A stretch of DNA of 64,000 bases from CAYREX01 sp964423505 (lineage in GTDB: Bacteria > Fermentibacterota > Fermentibacteria > Fermentibacterales > JCC-6). Location: NCBI GenBank assembly GCA_964423505.1, contig CAYREX010000013.1:1-64000 (forward strand), in the 5' to 3' direction. A model generated the notes under the pieces. It did not search any database and was not told where the DNA came from. It saw only the letters and a list, made by a program, of their open reading frames with translations. Shown piece by piece: positions 23,892 through 32,296 of the stretch (within the stretch, counting starts at the first letter, position 1; each line of letters begins with the position of its first letter). Position numbers and translations under genes: made by a program.

Positions 23892-23936
23892 CCGGTTGAA
23901 AGAATTCAACCGGCTGCTCCGACCCCGCGGTTGAAT
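23879..23936. repeat. CGGTTGAA repeats: direct repeat plus palindrome, possible operator
   Basis: A 22-base unit at 23879-23900 recurs at 23914-23935 with two mismatches; both copies end in CGGTTGAA. Between them 23892-23913 is a perfect palindrome (CCGGTTGAA, loop AGAA, TTCAACCGG). The cluster ends ten bases before the putative promoter of the deiminase gene, as an operator would. Confidence 0.5.
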
Positions 23937-23945
23937 CCGGCTGAA

Positions 23946-23974
23946 CTGACCACCCGGCCGTGGTGTTGTATACT
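23946..23974 (+). promoter_or_regulatory. Putative promoter of the deiminase gene, CTGACC-17-TATACT
   Basis: CTGACC (23946-23951) is 17 bases from TATACT (23969-23974), about 50 bases before the start codon at 24024. The -10 region reads TTGTATACT, similar to TTGTATATT upstream of tldD. Confidence 0.45.
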
Positions 23975-24023
23975 CCGAAGCAGATAACTCAACTGTCACG
24001 GAAACGTACGGAGGCCCGGTCCC

Positions 24024-25706
24024 ATGAAGAGAGCAATGCTGTCGTTTTCGCTCCTGCTGCTCGCAGCCGGTGCCCGCGCGGAGATGTCCGTCTGCGGCAC
24101 CGAGGAGCTGCTCCCCATCGGGCTCACCGAGGAGGAGCTGACCAGGCTGGACGAGATAGGCATCAACACCGTGCCGACCAGCCCTCCTCCGGGCGGCACC
24201 GTCAATCCCGGGGAGTTCGCCCCGGCTACCGGGGTGATGGTCAGGTGGCCGCTGGGCCTCCCGTCGAGCCTCATAGTTGCCCTCTCCTACGACACCGAGG
24301 TCTGGGTCATATGCACCGCCGGGCAGCAGGGGACGGTCGAGTCCACCTTCTCCGGCTGGGGCGTCAACATGGACAACGTCGGCTACATCCACGCCAGCAC
24401 CAACTCCATATGGGTCAGGGACTACGGACCCTGGTTCGTGATGCTGCCGGACGGCTCCCAGGGCATCTTCAACTACACCTATAACCGGCCCCGTCCCGAC
24501 GACAACAACTTCCCGGTGGCGCTGGGCAGCGCCTGGGGCATCCCGGTCTACACCTCCACCATCGAGCACACCGGCGGCAACTACATGTCATCCGGCTTCG
24601 GCCAGTCCATGTCCACCGACATGGTCTACGACGAGAACGGCGGCAACGAGGACTGGGTCGACTCGCAGATGGAGGTGTACCTGGGAGTCGACGACTACGT
24701 GACCTTCGACGACCCGCAGTCCAGCTATATCGACCACATCGACTGCTGGGCCAAGATGCTCTCCCCCGGAAGGGTGATGGTCCTGCAGGTGCCCTCATGG
24801 CACGGCGACTACGACGAGCTGGAGGCCGCCGCCGACCTCCTGGCCCAGACCGAGAGCCCGTACGGCGTGCCCTGGGAAGTCTACCGGGTCTACAGCAGCA
24901 GCGGCGACGAGGGCTACACCAACAGCCTCGTATGCAACGACCACGTCTACGTGCCGCTGTTCGACACCGACAATGACTCTGCAGCCCTGCTCGCTTACGA
25001 GCAGGCCATGCCCGGCTACACGGTCGAGGGCTTCGAGTACTACGACTGGGAGCCCACCGACGCGCTGCACTGCAGGACCAGGAACGTCATGGACGGCGAG
25101 ATGCTCCTCGTGCGGCACGTCCCGGTGGACACCCTCCAGCCGGCCGGCCAGCCGGTAGAGGTGGAGGCGCTCATCAGGTGCCACCCGGACAATACCCTGC
25201 AGACGAAGCACGTCCTCTACCGCTTCGGCACCACCGGTCCGTTCACCACCGTCTACATGAGCGCAGCCGGAGGAGACTCCTACGTCGCCGACATACCCGG
25301 CGCGCCCTCGGGGACTACCGTTCAGTACTACGTGAGCGCGACCGACGACTCGGGCAGGTCGGAGCAGCAGCCCAGGTTCGCCCCGGACAGCTGGCTCCAC
25401 GACTACCTGGCCGTCTCCACCGGCACCGGCTCGGGTCCCGCCGCCCTCCCCTCCATCGGGCACCCGGCGCCCAATCCGAGCCACGGTACGGTGAGCCTGG
25501 CCCTGACCGGCGAGCCCTCCGGTCCGGTTGTCCTGAGCCTCTACGACCTCTCCGGGAGGGCGGTTGCCGGGGCCTCCGTCCCGGCAGCCTCCGCAGGCGG
25601 CTCGGTCCGGTGGAGCCTGCCGGACCGGGTGCCCTCCGGCGTCTACATGCTCCGCGCATCGGCCGGCGAGGCAGAGCTCACTGCCCGGCTGGTCCTGGTC
25701 AGGTAG
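24024..25706 (+). CDS. Secreted peptidylarginine/agmatine deiminase-like protein with sorting domain
   Basis: The 560-residue protein has a signal peptide (MKRAMLSFSLLLLAAGARA). A PAD_porph/agmatine-deiminase catalytic domain lies at about 60-365. An Ig-like region (about 370-460) and a C-terminal FlgD-like sorting-like domain ending 'ELTARLVLVR' follow. Catalytic residues align with the Porphyromonas gingivalis enzyme PPAD: Asp133 (WVRDYGPWF), His238 and Asp240 (YIDHIDCW), Asn300 (YTNSLV), Cys350 (ALHCRTRN). Arg155 and Arg157 (NRPRPDD) fall where PPAD uses two Arg to hold the carboxylate of a C-terminal arginine. It likely converts arginine of peptides or agmatine to the citrulline form outside the cell. 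Which substrate is used is inference. A possible operator and promoter precede it. Confidence 0.85.
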   Translation: MKRAMLSFSLLLLAAGARAEMSVCGTEELLPIGLTEEELTRLDEIGINTVPTSPPPGGTVNPGEFAPATGVMVRWPLGLPSSLIVALSYDTEVWVICTAGQQGTVESTFSGWGVNMDNVGYIHASTNSIWVRDYGPWFVMLPDGSQGIFNYTYNRPRPDDNNFPVALGSAWGIPVYTSTIEHTGGNYMSSGFGQSMSTDMVYDENGGNEDWVDSQMEVYLGVDDYVTFDDPQSSYIDHIDCWAKMLSPGRVMVLQVPSWHGDYDELEAAADLLAQTESPYGVPWEVYRVYSSSGDEGYTNSLVCNDHVYVPLFDTDNDSAALLAYEQAMPGYTVEGFEYYDWEPTDALHCRTRNVMDGEMLLVRHVPVDTLQPAGQPVEVEALIRCHPDNTLQTKHVLYRFGTTGPFTTVYMSAAGGDSYVADIPGAPSGTTVQYYVSATDDSGRSEQQPRFAPDSWLHDYLAVSTGTGSGPAALPSIGHPAPNPSHGTVSLALTGEPSGPVVLSLYDLSGRAVAGASVPAASAGGSVRWSLPDRVPSGVYMLRASAGEAELTARLVLVR

Positions 25707-25781
25707 CCGGGGAACCGCTGGCGGACCGTCCGGATAGAGCCCCTCGAACGGAGTAGAGAGGCTGAGGGATCGGAGGTCCGA

Positions 25782-26111
25782 ATGCGCGCTGCACGCATAT
25801 CGCTCCCGGCGGTCCCCGGGAGCGGGTCGTTCGCGCCGGTACTGGAGGTGACTGTCGACGGCCGGACGAGCGAGTGGTCCGGCGACGACCTCGCCGACTT
25901 CGACGCCGAGCCGCTGGCCACGGGCGGCTGCGAGGTCACCCTGAGGGTGCCGCTGTCGCTGGGCGAGCTGCGGGAGCTCTGCGCGGCGGAGAGCGGGGAG
26001 GTGGTCCTGGAGGGCTCGGGCGAAAGGCAGGCCAGGGAGCTGCAGCCGGAGGCGCTCAGGGCGCTCGGGCTCTACTGCGACAGCATCACCGCCGCGGAGA
26101 TCGCCCCCTAG
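25782..26111 (+). CDS. Hypothetical protein
   Basis: This 109-residue ORF starts at an ATG with GGAGG five bases upstream, 75 bases after the deiminase gene. It has no signal peptide, membrane helix or recognisable motif. The composition is acidic and rich in Glu and Leu, with a beta-rich first half ('PVLEVTVDGRTSEW', 'CEVTLRVPLSLGELRELC') and a helical end. Its stop codon TAG shares the palindrome CTAG with the stop of the convergent lipoprotein gene. I cannot assign a function. Confidence 0.55.
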   Translation: MRAARISLPAVPGSGSFAPVLEVTVDGRTSEWSGDDLADFDAEPLATGGCEVTLRVPLSLGELRELCAAESGEVVLEGSGERQARELQPEALRALGLYCDSITAAEIAP

Positions 26112-27220
26112 AGGTCCAGGAGCAGCAGTCTCGGCCAGGTCGAGGGGTCGGGCACCCAGGCGACGGCCCCGTGGGGCGTAATCCCGACCTCCATCCGGTC
26201 GATGTCCGGGTCGTCCAGCTCCAGGGAGGCCGTGAGGACCAGCTCTCCCCGGTCGTCGTAGACCCGCCAGCAGGGGTGGCGCACGCCGCCCATCCTGACC
26301 CACGTCCTGCCCAGGGAGTCGCAACCCAGGCCGCCTACGGCCGGGCGGAGCTCCTCGGGGTCGAAGGAGAGGCCGGCGCCGAACCTCCCCCGCCCCTGCA
26401 TCCTGGAGGCGAACTCCTCGAACTCCGTCTCCTCGAGGGCCAGCTCCTCCTCGGTCTTCTCGACCGGGGTCACTGCCTCGTCCAGCTCGAACAGCAGGCT
26501 CCCCTCCCGGTCGAACACCGAGACGACCATCCTGCGCGTGCCCGGCCGGGAGACCGCCACCCTCCCATCCGGGCCGGTCGTGAACCGGGGCCTGCGCTCC
26601 TCGCCCATCGGCCCGATGAGCGACGGGTCGAAGGTCAGCATCTCCTCCAGGTATACGACCGATGGCTCGGCGCTCCCCTCCAGGAGGGCGATGCTGTAGC
26701 CCATCATCCCGGCCTCCCTGTCGAAAGCGGGGAGCATGCCCACGACGGAGCTGTCGCCGGAGGCGCAGAGCTCCACCGGCGGCCTGGGGAAGAAGCCGGT
26801 CACCGCGCGGGCCCAGCCCAGCGAATCGTCGTAGAGCTCCAGCTCGCCTCCCATGACGTCGGAGACCGCGATGCCGCCGTCGCCGAGGACGGTCATGGCC
26901 CTGGGCATCTGGAGCTCACCCGGGCCGCTGCCCCGGGAGCCGACACTGACGACGTGCGCGCCGTCGGGGCCGTAGAGCCGTATCCTCATGGCCGCCTGGT
27001 CAAGCACGACCACCCCTCCCCCGGGGGTCCTGCCGGCGTCCGTGACCGTACCGAAGACGTAGCAGCTGTCCCCGAGCTCGACGCCCACCGTATCGGTGAC
27101 CTCGAGCCTCAGGTGCGGGACATCCGGCGTCACTCCGGCGGGCTCCTCGGCCCCTCCGCCGCCACAGCCCTGGACCATCAGCGAAGCGGCGAACGCGAGA
27201 GCCGCAGCCGTCCTGCCCAT
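26108..27220 (-). CDS. Lipoprotein, six-bladed beta-propeller-like
   Basis: The 370-residue product starts at ATG 27220, with GGGGAGG about eight bases upstream. A hydrophobic leader ends in 'LMVQGCGGGG', with Cys21 as the probable lipidation site. The body resembles the '6-bladed beta-propeller' lipoproteins common in Bacteroidota and related phyla. It contains phrases such as 'VLDQAAMRIRLYGPDGAHV', 'GSGPGELQMPRAMTVLGDGG' and 'VAVSRPGTRRMVVSVFDREG', typical of NHL-like blades. It is expected to be anchored in the outer or inner membrane leaflet and to bind a ligand. It runs tail-to-tail with the hypothetical gene, the two stop codons sharing CTAG. Confidence 0.7.
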   Translation of the reverse strand: MGRTAAALAFAASLMVQGCGGGGAEEPAGVTPDVPHLRLEVTDTVGVELGDSCYVFGTVTDAGRTPGGGVVVLDQAAMRIRLYGPDGAHVVSVGSRGSGPGELQMPRAMTVLGDGGIAVSDVMGGELELYDDSLGWARAVTGFFPRPPVELCASGDSSVVGMLPAFDREAGMMGYSIALLEGSAEPSVVYLEEMLTFDPSLIGPMGEERRPRFTTGPDGRVAVSRPGTRRMVVSVFDREGSLLFELDEAVTPVEKTEEELALEETEFEEFASRMQGRGRFGAGLSFDPEELRPAVGGLGCDSLGRTWVRMGGVRHPCWRVYDDRGELVLTASLELDDPDIDRMEVGITPHGAVAWVPDPSTWPRLLLLDL

Positions 27221-27308
27221 ACGGTGTACCTCCCCGTGAGGGGGGAGCATACGGTGGCCGGGGGGGAGGGGCAATGGCGCGGCGGCGAGCCGGCGCCGGC
27301 CGGTTTTG

Positions 27309-27314
27309 TATATT
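27309..27314 (+). promoter_or_regulatory. Putative -10 element upstream of tldD, TATATT
   Basis: TTGTATATT contains TATATT (27309-27314), about 60 bases before the tldD start. No matching -35 is visible at the right distance; the context is very GC-rich. Confidence 0.3.
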
Positions 27315-27372
27315 GTCCCTTCTGGAGGAGAGAGACGTTCCGGACACAAACGCACTGCAAGGCGGGTTCAGC

Positions 27373-28872
27373 ATGGGAGCCACTGAAGCGCGGAGCGCGG
27401 ACGACGTACGCGGAGACATCGGGCGCAACATCGACAGGATGCGCCGCGAGGGTGCCGAGTACGCCGACGCGAGGTACTACACCGAGGACAGCTCGGAGAC
27501 GCTGCTGCTCTACGACGGAGACCTCGAGGCCAACGACACCACGGTGGAGAGCGGCATCGGGATCAGGGTGCTCTGGGAGGGCGCCTGGGGCTTCGCGGCC
27601 ACCAGCGACCTCACCGGCATGGACGCCTGCTTCGACATGGCCCTGCGGAACGCCAGGACCGCCTCGGAGCTGGTGGGGGTACCCCTCTCCATGGGCAGGC
27701 GAGAGCCGGTGGAGGGCTCATACGCCTCGCCGGTGGAGACGGACCCGGCCTCCGTGCCGCTCGACGAGAAGCTCGGCTTTCTGACCAGGCTGGACGACGA
27801 GCTGAGGGAGGACTGGATACTGCGGAGGATCGTCTTCGCCAACTTCCAGCGCAAGCGCATCCTCTTCATGAGCACCGACGGCTCGGACATAGAGAAGGAC
27901 CTGGTGAACACCTTCGGCATGATGATGGTGATGGCGCTCGACGCCGACGGGGACATGCAGCGGCGCAGCCACAACCTCTACACCACCGGGAACGGCACCA
28001 GGGGATGGGAGATGATGACCGACCCGGTCCTCTTCTCGGAGAGCGCGTCCAGGATAAAGAGCGAGCTCTCCCAGCTGCTCGAGGCGGAGGAGCTGGAGCA
28101 CGGCAGGCGCTCCGTCATCCTGCTGCCGGGCCAGGGGCACCTCCAGGTCCACGAGACCATCGGCCACCCCCTGGAGCTCGACAGGATACTCGGGTACGAG
28201 CTCTCCTACGCAGGCGGGTCCTTCGTGGGGCTGAACTCGTTCGGGAAGCTGCGCTACGGCAGCGAGAAGCTGAACGTGAGCTCCTACGGCGGAATAGCCA
28301 ACTCCCCCGGCACCTTCGGCTTCGACGACGACGGCACCCCGGAGAGGGACTACCTGCTCATAGACGGGGGAATCCTGGTCAACGCGCTCACCTCCAGGGC
28401 GATGGTGAGCGAGGCCAACGAGAAGGCCGGCAGGAAGGTGTTCGAGAGGAGCGGCGGCGCCGCCAGGGCCACCGCCTTCTACCGGGCCCCGATAGACAGG
28501 ATGACCAACGTGAACATCCTCCCCGGCGAGGACGGGACGCTGGAGGACATCGTCGCCCGGACCGAGGACGGCATCATCGTGGACAACCCGGTCTCCTGGT
28601 CCATCGGCTCCAACCGGGAGCACTTCCACTTCGGCTGCGAGATAGCCTGGGAGGTCAGGGACGGGAAGAGGACCCGGGTGCTCCGCAACCCCACCTACCA
28701 GGGGCACACCCTCGAGTTCTACAACTCCCTGAGCGCCGTCGGCGACAGCTCCACGTGGCGCGTGGAGCAGGTGAACAACTGCGGCAAGGGCGAGCCCAAC
28801 CAGATAATGCAGCTGGGTCACGGCGTCCCGGTCGTCAGGTTCGACGACGTCATCACCGGGGAAAGGAAGTAG
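27373..28872 (+). CDS. tldD: TldD/PmbA-family metalloprotease, catalytic subunit TldD
   Basis: TldD and TldE form a heterodimeric zinc protease that trims unfolded peptides, for example RiPP leader peptides, microcins or CcdA in E. coli. This 499-residue protein carries the metal-binding HExxxH as 'VHETIGHPLELDRILGYE', and 'FHFGCEIAWEV' with the conserved Cys near the C-terminus. I chose the ATG at 27373, which gives the usual family length; the ribosome-binding site (AAGGCGGG) is moderate. The partner gene follows after three bases. No RiPP precursor is visible next door, so the physiological substrate is open. Confidence 0.9.
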   Translation: MGATEARSADDVRGDIGRNIDRMRREGAEYADARYYTEDSSETLLLYDGDLEANDTTVESGIGIRVLWEGAWGFAATSDLTGMDACFDMALRNARTASELVGVPLSMGRREPVEGSYASPVETDPASVPLDEKLGFLTRLDDELREDWILRRIVFANFQRKRILFMSTDGSDIEKDLVNTFGMMMVMALDADGDMQRRSHNLYTTGNGTRGWEMMTDPVLFSESASRIKSELSQLLEAEELEHGRRSVILLPGQGHLQVHETIGHPLELDRILGYELSYAGGSFVGLNSFGKLRYGSEKLNVSSYGGIANSPGTFGFDDDGTPERDYLLIDGGILVNALTSRAMVSEANEKAGRKVFERSGGAARATAFYRAPIDRMTNVNILPGEDGTLEDIVARTEDGIIVDNPVSWSIGSNREHFHFGCEIAWEVRDGKRTRVLRNPTYQGHTLEFYNSLSAVGDSSTWRVEQVNNCGKGEPNQIMQLGHGVPVVRFDDVITGERK

Positions 28873-28875
28873 GCG

Positions 28876-30249
28876 ATGCTCGACGAGAAGACGAAGGGAA
28901 TGCTCAGGGCCGTCAGGGACATCGCCGAGCGCAGGCGCATGACCGCCACCCTCACGCTGCACTCGGAGAAGAGCCACCTGATGAGGATAGGGAACAACTC
29001 CGTCTCCCTGAACACATCCGAGGAGCTCACGCGGCTGGACGTCGAGGTGACCCACGGACGCAGCAAGGGCTCCCACACCCACCTTGGCATGCTCTCCTCC
29101 ACGGAGGATGCGGAGGCCGTCCTCGAGAGGGCTGCGGAGAAGGCGCGCATGGCCTCCCCGAAGACCTACGACCCGATCCCGGACCGGGTGGAGGAGCAGG
29201 TGAGCGAGACCGGCCAGAACGACCCCTCCCTCGCCGAGCTGGACCCGGCCGTCAAGGCCGAAGCCTACTCCAGGATCATCGGGACCCTGGGGGAGGGCTA
29301 CAACTTCTCCGGCTCCTGGAGCAGCGGGGCGACGGAGGTCTTCCTGCTGACCACCGGCACCGCCGACGAGGCCTACCACAGGGGTACCGACCAGTCCTTC
29401 ACGGTGGTGCTGAAGCACCCGGAGAGGAAGTGGGAGCTGCAGCACACCCAGACCGGGTGGCGCTTCTCCGACTTCGACGCGGAAAGGACTATCGAGGCCT
29501 TCCGCAGGCTCCTCCCTGTCTACGAGGAGAACGAGGGCTGGGAGGTGGAGCCGGGGGACTACACCGTCATCTTCGGCTCCGAGGCCGTGGGCGAGATACT
29601 GGCCATGGCCGCCTGGACCGGCTTCTCCGGCAGGGGCTGGGAGGAGAAGCAGGGATGGACCGCCCGCCGCCGGCCCGGCGAGCGGATACTGGGAGAGAAC
29701 GTCAGCATCGTCGACGCCCCGGAGAACCCGCTCACCTTCCGGTTCAGGTTCGACATGTGCGGCCGGAGCCGGAAGCGCTTCCCCCTGGTGGAGGACGGAG
29801 TCCTCAGGGGACTCATGTACGACTCGGCCACGGCGGCGCGGTACGGGAGGGAGCCCACAGGCCACGATACCATGTCTCCCAGCCTGGTGATGTACTCCGG
29901 CGAAGGCCCTGCCGACCCGCTGCAGGCGGTGGCCGGCATGGGGCGTGTGCTCTGGATACCCGCGCTCCACTACATGAACATCCCCAGCAGGAGCAAGGGC
30001 ATCTTCACCGGCAGCTCCAGGTTCAACGCCCTGCTGGTCGAGGAGGGCCGTGTCGTGAGGCCGATATTCTCCTCCAGGGTCACCGACACCTTCGAGAAGG
30101 TCCTGGGCAACGTCAGGGTGATCTCCGCCGCCAAGACCTCCATGAACGCCTCCAACACCTACGGCAGGCGCTCGCCGGTGGCGGTCGGGGTCCCGACCTA
30201 CATCGTCTGCGAGGGGGTCAGGATAACCGACTGCGCCGAGTCGTTCTGA
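28876..30249 (+). CDS. TldE/PmbA-family partner subunit
   Basis: This 457-residue protein of the PmbA/TldE family lacks the HExxxH of TldD; the corresponding region reads 'IFGSEAVGEILAMAAWTGFS'. That fits the non-catalytic half of the TldD-TldE heterodimer, which shapes the substrate channel. The C-terminal part shows the family's 'SSRFNALLVEEGRVVRPIFS' and 'VGVPTYIVCEGVRITDC'. It starts three bases after tldD, so the two are certainly co-transcribed. The 22-base gap to the next gene suggests that one may be included too. Confidence 0.85.
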   Translation: MLDEKTKGMLRAVRDIAERRRMTATLTLHSEKSHLMRIGNNSVSLNTSEELTRLDVEVTHGRSKGSHTHLGMLSSTEDAEAVLERAAEKARMASPKTYDPIPDRVEEQVSETGQNDPSLAELDPAVKAEAYSRIIGTLGEGYNFSGSWSSGATEVFLLTTGTADEAYHRGTDQSFTVVLKHPERKWELQHTQTGWRFSDFDAERTIEAFRRLLPVYEENEGWEVEPGDYTVIFGSEAVGEILAMAAWTGFSGRGWEEKQGWTARRRPGERILGENVSIVDAPENPLTFRFRFDMCGRSRKRFPLVEDGVLRGLMYDSATAARYGREPTGHDTMSPSLVMYSGEGPADPLQAVAGMGRVLWIPALHYMNIPSRSKGIFTGSSRFNALLVEEGRVVRPIFSSRVTDTFEKVLGNVRVISAAKTSMNASNTYGRRSPVAVGVPTYIVCEGVRITDCAESF

Positions 30250-30271
30250 CCCGGGAGGGACGGGAAGCCGG

Positions 30272-31765
30272 ATGAGGTCCCGGGGGAGGGAGGGCGAGCT
30301 GCTCCGCCGCTCCCTCCCCCATTTCCTCCTGGTCGCCTTCACCGTCGCATACCTGCTGACGGCGGCGGCGCCGGCCTTCGAGCTCTACTTCCTGGACGTC
30401 GACGACCTGGAGTACGTCGGCGCGGCGCTCACCAGCGGGCACCCCTTCTACGGCTTCGGCAGCGGCGCCTGGGTGGCCAACTTCTCCCGTCCGGTCGTTC
30501 ACGGGTGGTTTTTCGCCGTCTCCAGGCTGGCGGGCAACGATCCCTCCGGCTACTACGTCGCCAACGCCCTGCTGTTCACCGCGAACGTGCTGCTCTTCTC
30601 CCTGCTTGCGGCGAGGGTGCTCCGGAGCCACTGGTGGGGAGCCTTTGCCGGCGCCGTCGTGGCCGTCCTCTACGTCTACTACGAGGTGATCTACTGGATA
30701 ACCGCGGGGGCCACCGGGATGGTGGCGGCCTTCTTCTACCTGCTCACCCTCGTGCTGTGGACGGCCTTCCGTGAGGGGGGGAGAGGCAGGTGGATGCTCG
30801 CGGCCGCCGGCGCCGCATTCGCCCTCGCCCTGCTCTCCAAGGAATCGTCCGCCTCCCTCATACTGATGCTGGTCGCCTACGAGCTCATCTTCCACGAGAG
30901 GGGGGAGCGGAGGTGGCGCTTCCTGGTCATCGCGAGCTGCATCTTCGCCCTATGGCTCGGCTGGGAGGCCCTGGTCCACACCGCCCCGCCGGCGGAGGAG
31001 CAGTACACCGCCTGGCGCTACTCCCTCGGGGGCATGACCGTCGTGAACCTGGCCAAGATGCCCGCCTACCTGCTGTCGGCTCCCTTTCCCCCGGTCTCCG
31101 GCTACCTCATGACCGGCAAGATGATGTTCTGGGTGCCGCTCTTCCTCCTGCCTCTCTTCCTGGGGGGGCGGCGGAGGCAGGTCCTCTTCGGCCTCTCCTG
31201 GATAGCCCTGGCGTCGCTACCATTCGTCCTCTGGGTGGTGGACGTGGTGGAGAGCACCCCCCGCTACCTCTACCTCCCCTCCTTCGGAGTCGGGCTCGTG
31301 GTGGCAACCCTTCTGCAGAGCCTCCCGGAGAGGCTTGTCCGCAGACATGTAAGGGTCATGGCCGCCGTCCTCTTCCTGGTCGCCATGACCATACCCAACG
31401 CCAGGGCGGTCAGGTGGATGGAGCCACGCTACCGGATGCCCTCCGACCTGGAGAGGAGGCTGGTCAGGACGCTGATGCGGTGCTGGGTCCCCGGCAGGGA
31501 GCTCTACGCCGGCTACTTCGCCATAACCGATACGCATGCCGACGCCCTGAACGAAGTCTTCTTCGGTGGCGACCTCGTCTACGCCGACTCCATACCCCGC
31601 TACGCCGGCGAGGGCCCAAGGATGGTCTTCGGGCCGCTCCGCGGCGTCAAGAGGGTGGAGCCGGAGATGAGCTGGCTCGTCCGCTGGCGCCAGGACGTGG
31701 AGGGGACCGGCGCCGTGGAGCCGGAGCAGACGCCGCTAGAAGATGGCGTAGATGAAGGGGGCTAG
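30272..31765 (+). CDS. Polytopic membrane protein, glycosyltransferase (GT-C/PMT-like) candidate
   Basis: This 497-residue protein has about nine or ten membrane helices and a C-terminal soluble tail of about 100 residues. The first extracytoplasmic loop has 'FLDVDDLEYVGAALTSGHPF', an acidic pair after helix 1 like the catalytic/metal Asp of GT-C enzymes (PMT, ArnT and relatives). The early helices and 'SKESSASLILMLVAYELIFH' are also typical of hypothetical glycosyltransferase-39-like proteins. It would transfer a sugar from a polyprenyl carrier outside the membrane. Its end overlaps by 30 bases the convergent DUF5989 gene, linking it spatially to the carbamoyltransferase cluster. Specific substrate unknown. 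Confidence 0.65.
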   Translation: MRSRGREGELLRRSLPHFLLVAFTVAYLLTAAAPAFELYFLDVDDLEYVGAALTSGHPFYGFGSGAWVANFSRPVVHGWFFAVSRLAGNDPSGYYVANALLFTANVLLFSLLAARVLRSHWWGAFAGAVVAVLYVYYEVIYWITAGATGMVAAFFYLLTLVLWTAFREGGRGRWMLAAAGAAFALALLSKESSASLILMLVAYELIFHERGERRWRFLVIASCIFALWLGWEALVHTAPPAEEQYTAWRYSLGGMTVVNLAKMPAYLLSAPFPPVSGYLMTGKMMFWVPLFLLPLFLGGRRRQVLFGLSWIALASLPFVLWVVDVVESTPRYLYLPSFGVGLVVATLLQSLPERLVRRHVRVMAAVLFLVAMTIPNARAVRWMEPRYRMPSDLERRLVRTLMRCWVPGRELYAGYFAITDTHADALNEVFFGGDLVYADSIPRYAGEGPRMVFGPLRGVKRVEPEMSWLVRWRQDVEGTGAVEPEQTPLEDGVDEGG

Positions 31766-31885
31766 CGGGGACCCCTGCGCGAGGACCAGCACCAGCCCCA
31801 GCAGCAGCAGCACGAGGATGACCGGCGCGAGCCACCACTTCCTCCTGGCCCTCAGGAAGCCCCATATCTCTCCCAGGTTGCCCAT
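31736..31885 (-). CDS. DUF5989 family small membrane protein
   Basis: This 49-residue ORF begins 'MGNLGEIWGFLRARRKWWLA', continues with one Leu/Val helix and ends 'QGSPLAPFIYAIF'. This matches the DUF5989 pattern as I know it (xNLGEIWxFLRxRKKWWL, then a helix, then LAPFIYxLF). GGAGGGAGAGCG precedes the ATG. DUF5989 genes typically follow a carbamoyltransferase and an SxtJ-like gene, exactly as here. It may be a membrane subunit of the same complex. It overlaps the 3' end of the opposite-strand glycosyltransferase-like gene. Short genes of this kind are easily missed by automatic annotation. Confidence 0.85.
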   Translation of the reverse strand: MGNLGEIWGFLRARRKWWLAPVILVLLLLGLVLVLAQGSPLAPFIYAIF

Positions 31886-31900
31886 CGCTCTCCCTCCGCC

Positions 31901-32296
31901 CTAATAGGGCCTCTCCGGCCTCGACCCGGGCCCCCCGGGGTCGACCCTCCGCCAGTAGCTCTCCCGCCCGCCCCCGCTCCTGAGCATCATGGGGTCCCTT
32001 CCCAGGAGCCTCATGACCAGCCCGAGCGGCGTTATCACGAGGAAGAAGACCACGGTCAGCAGCACGGTCGTCACCACCCTGCCGAGCAGGTGGGCCAGCC
32101 TCATCCATCCGCGCTCCACCGGCGCCAGCGCCCGGGGCAGGAGGAGGGCAGCAAGGGCGAACGCCGCCGACAGCGCGGCCGGGACGGGCCAGGAGTCCCA
32201 TCCGCGGAGCAGGAAGAGACCGCAGACGACCGCGAAGGCCGCCGCCATGGTGAGCCCGAACCTCCGCTCCGGTCGGAGCATCCTCCGGCGGCCCAT
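31901..32296 (-). CDS. SxtJ-like membrane protein
   Basis: This 131-residue protein has an N-terminal 'PERRFGLTMAAAFAVVCGLF' followed by two more hydrophobic segments, the last being 'VVTTVLLTVVFFLVITPLGL'. It ends in 'LLGRDPM' and a polar tail. This is the layout of SxtJ-family proteins, named from the saxitoxin cluster and widely found next to carbamoyltransferases and DUF5989. The ATG overlaps the TGA of the carbamoyltransferase gene by one base, so translation is coupled. The biochemical role of SxtJ is unknown. Confidence 0.8.
   Translation of the reverse strand: MGRRRMLRPERRFGLTMAAAFAVVCGLFLLRGWDSWPVPAALSAAFALAALLLPRALAPVERGWMRLAHLLGRVVTTVLLTVVFFLVITPLGLVMRLLGRDPMMLRSGGGRESYWRRVDPGGPGSRPERPY

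Noticed and set aside
27718..30342. Minus-strand open frame of 874 codons over tldD/tldE
   Set aside because: TldD and TldE motifs are clear on the plus strand; the antisense frame has none.
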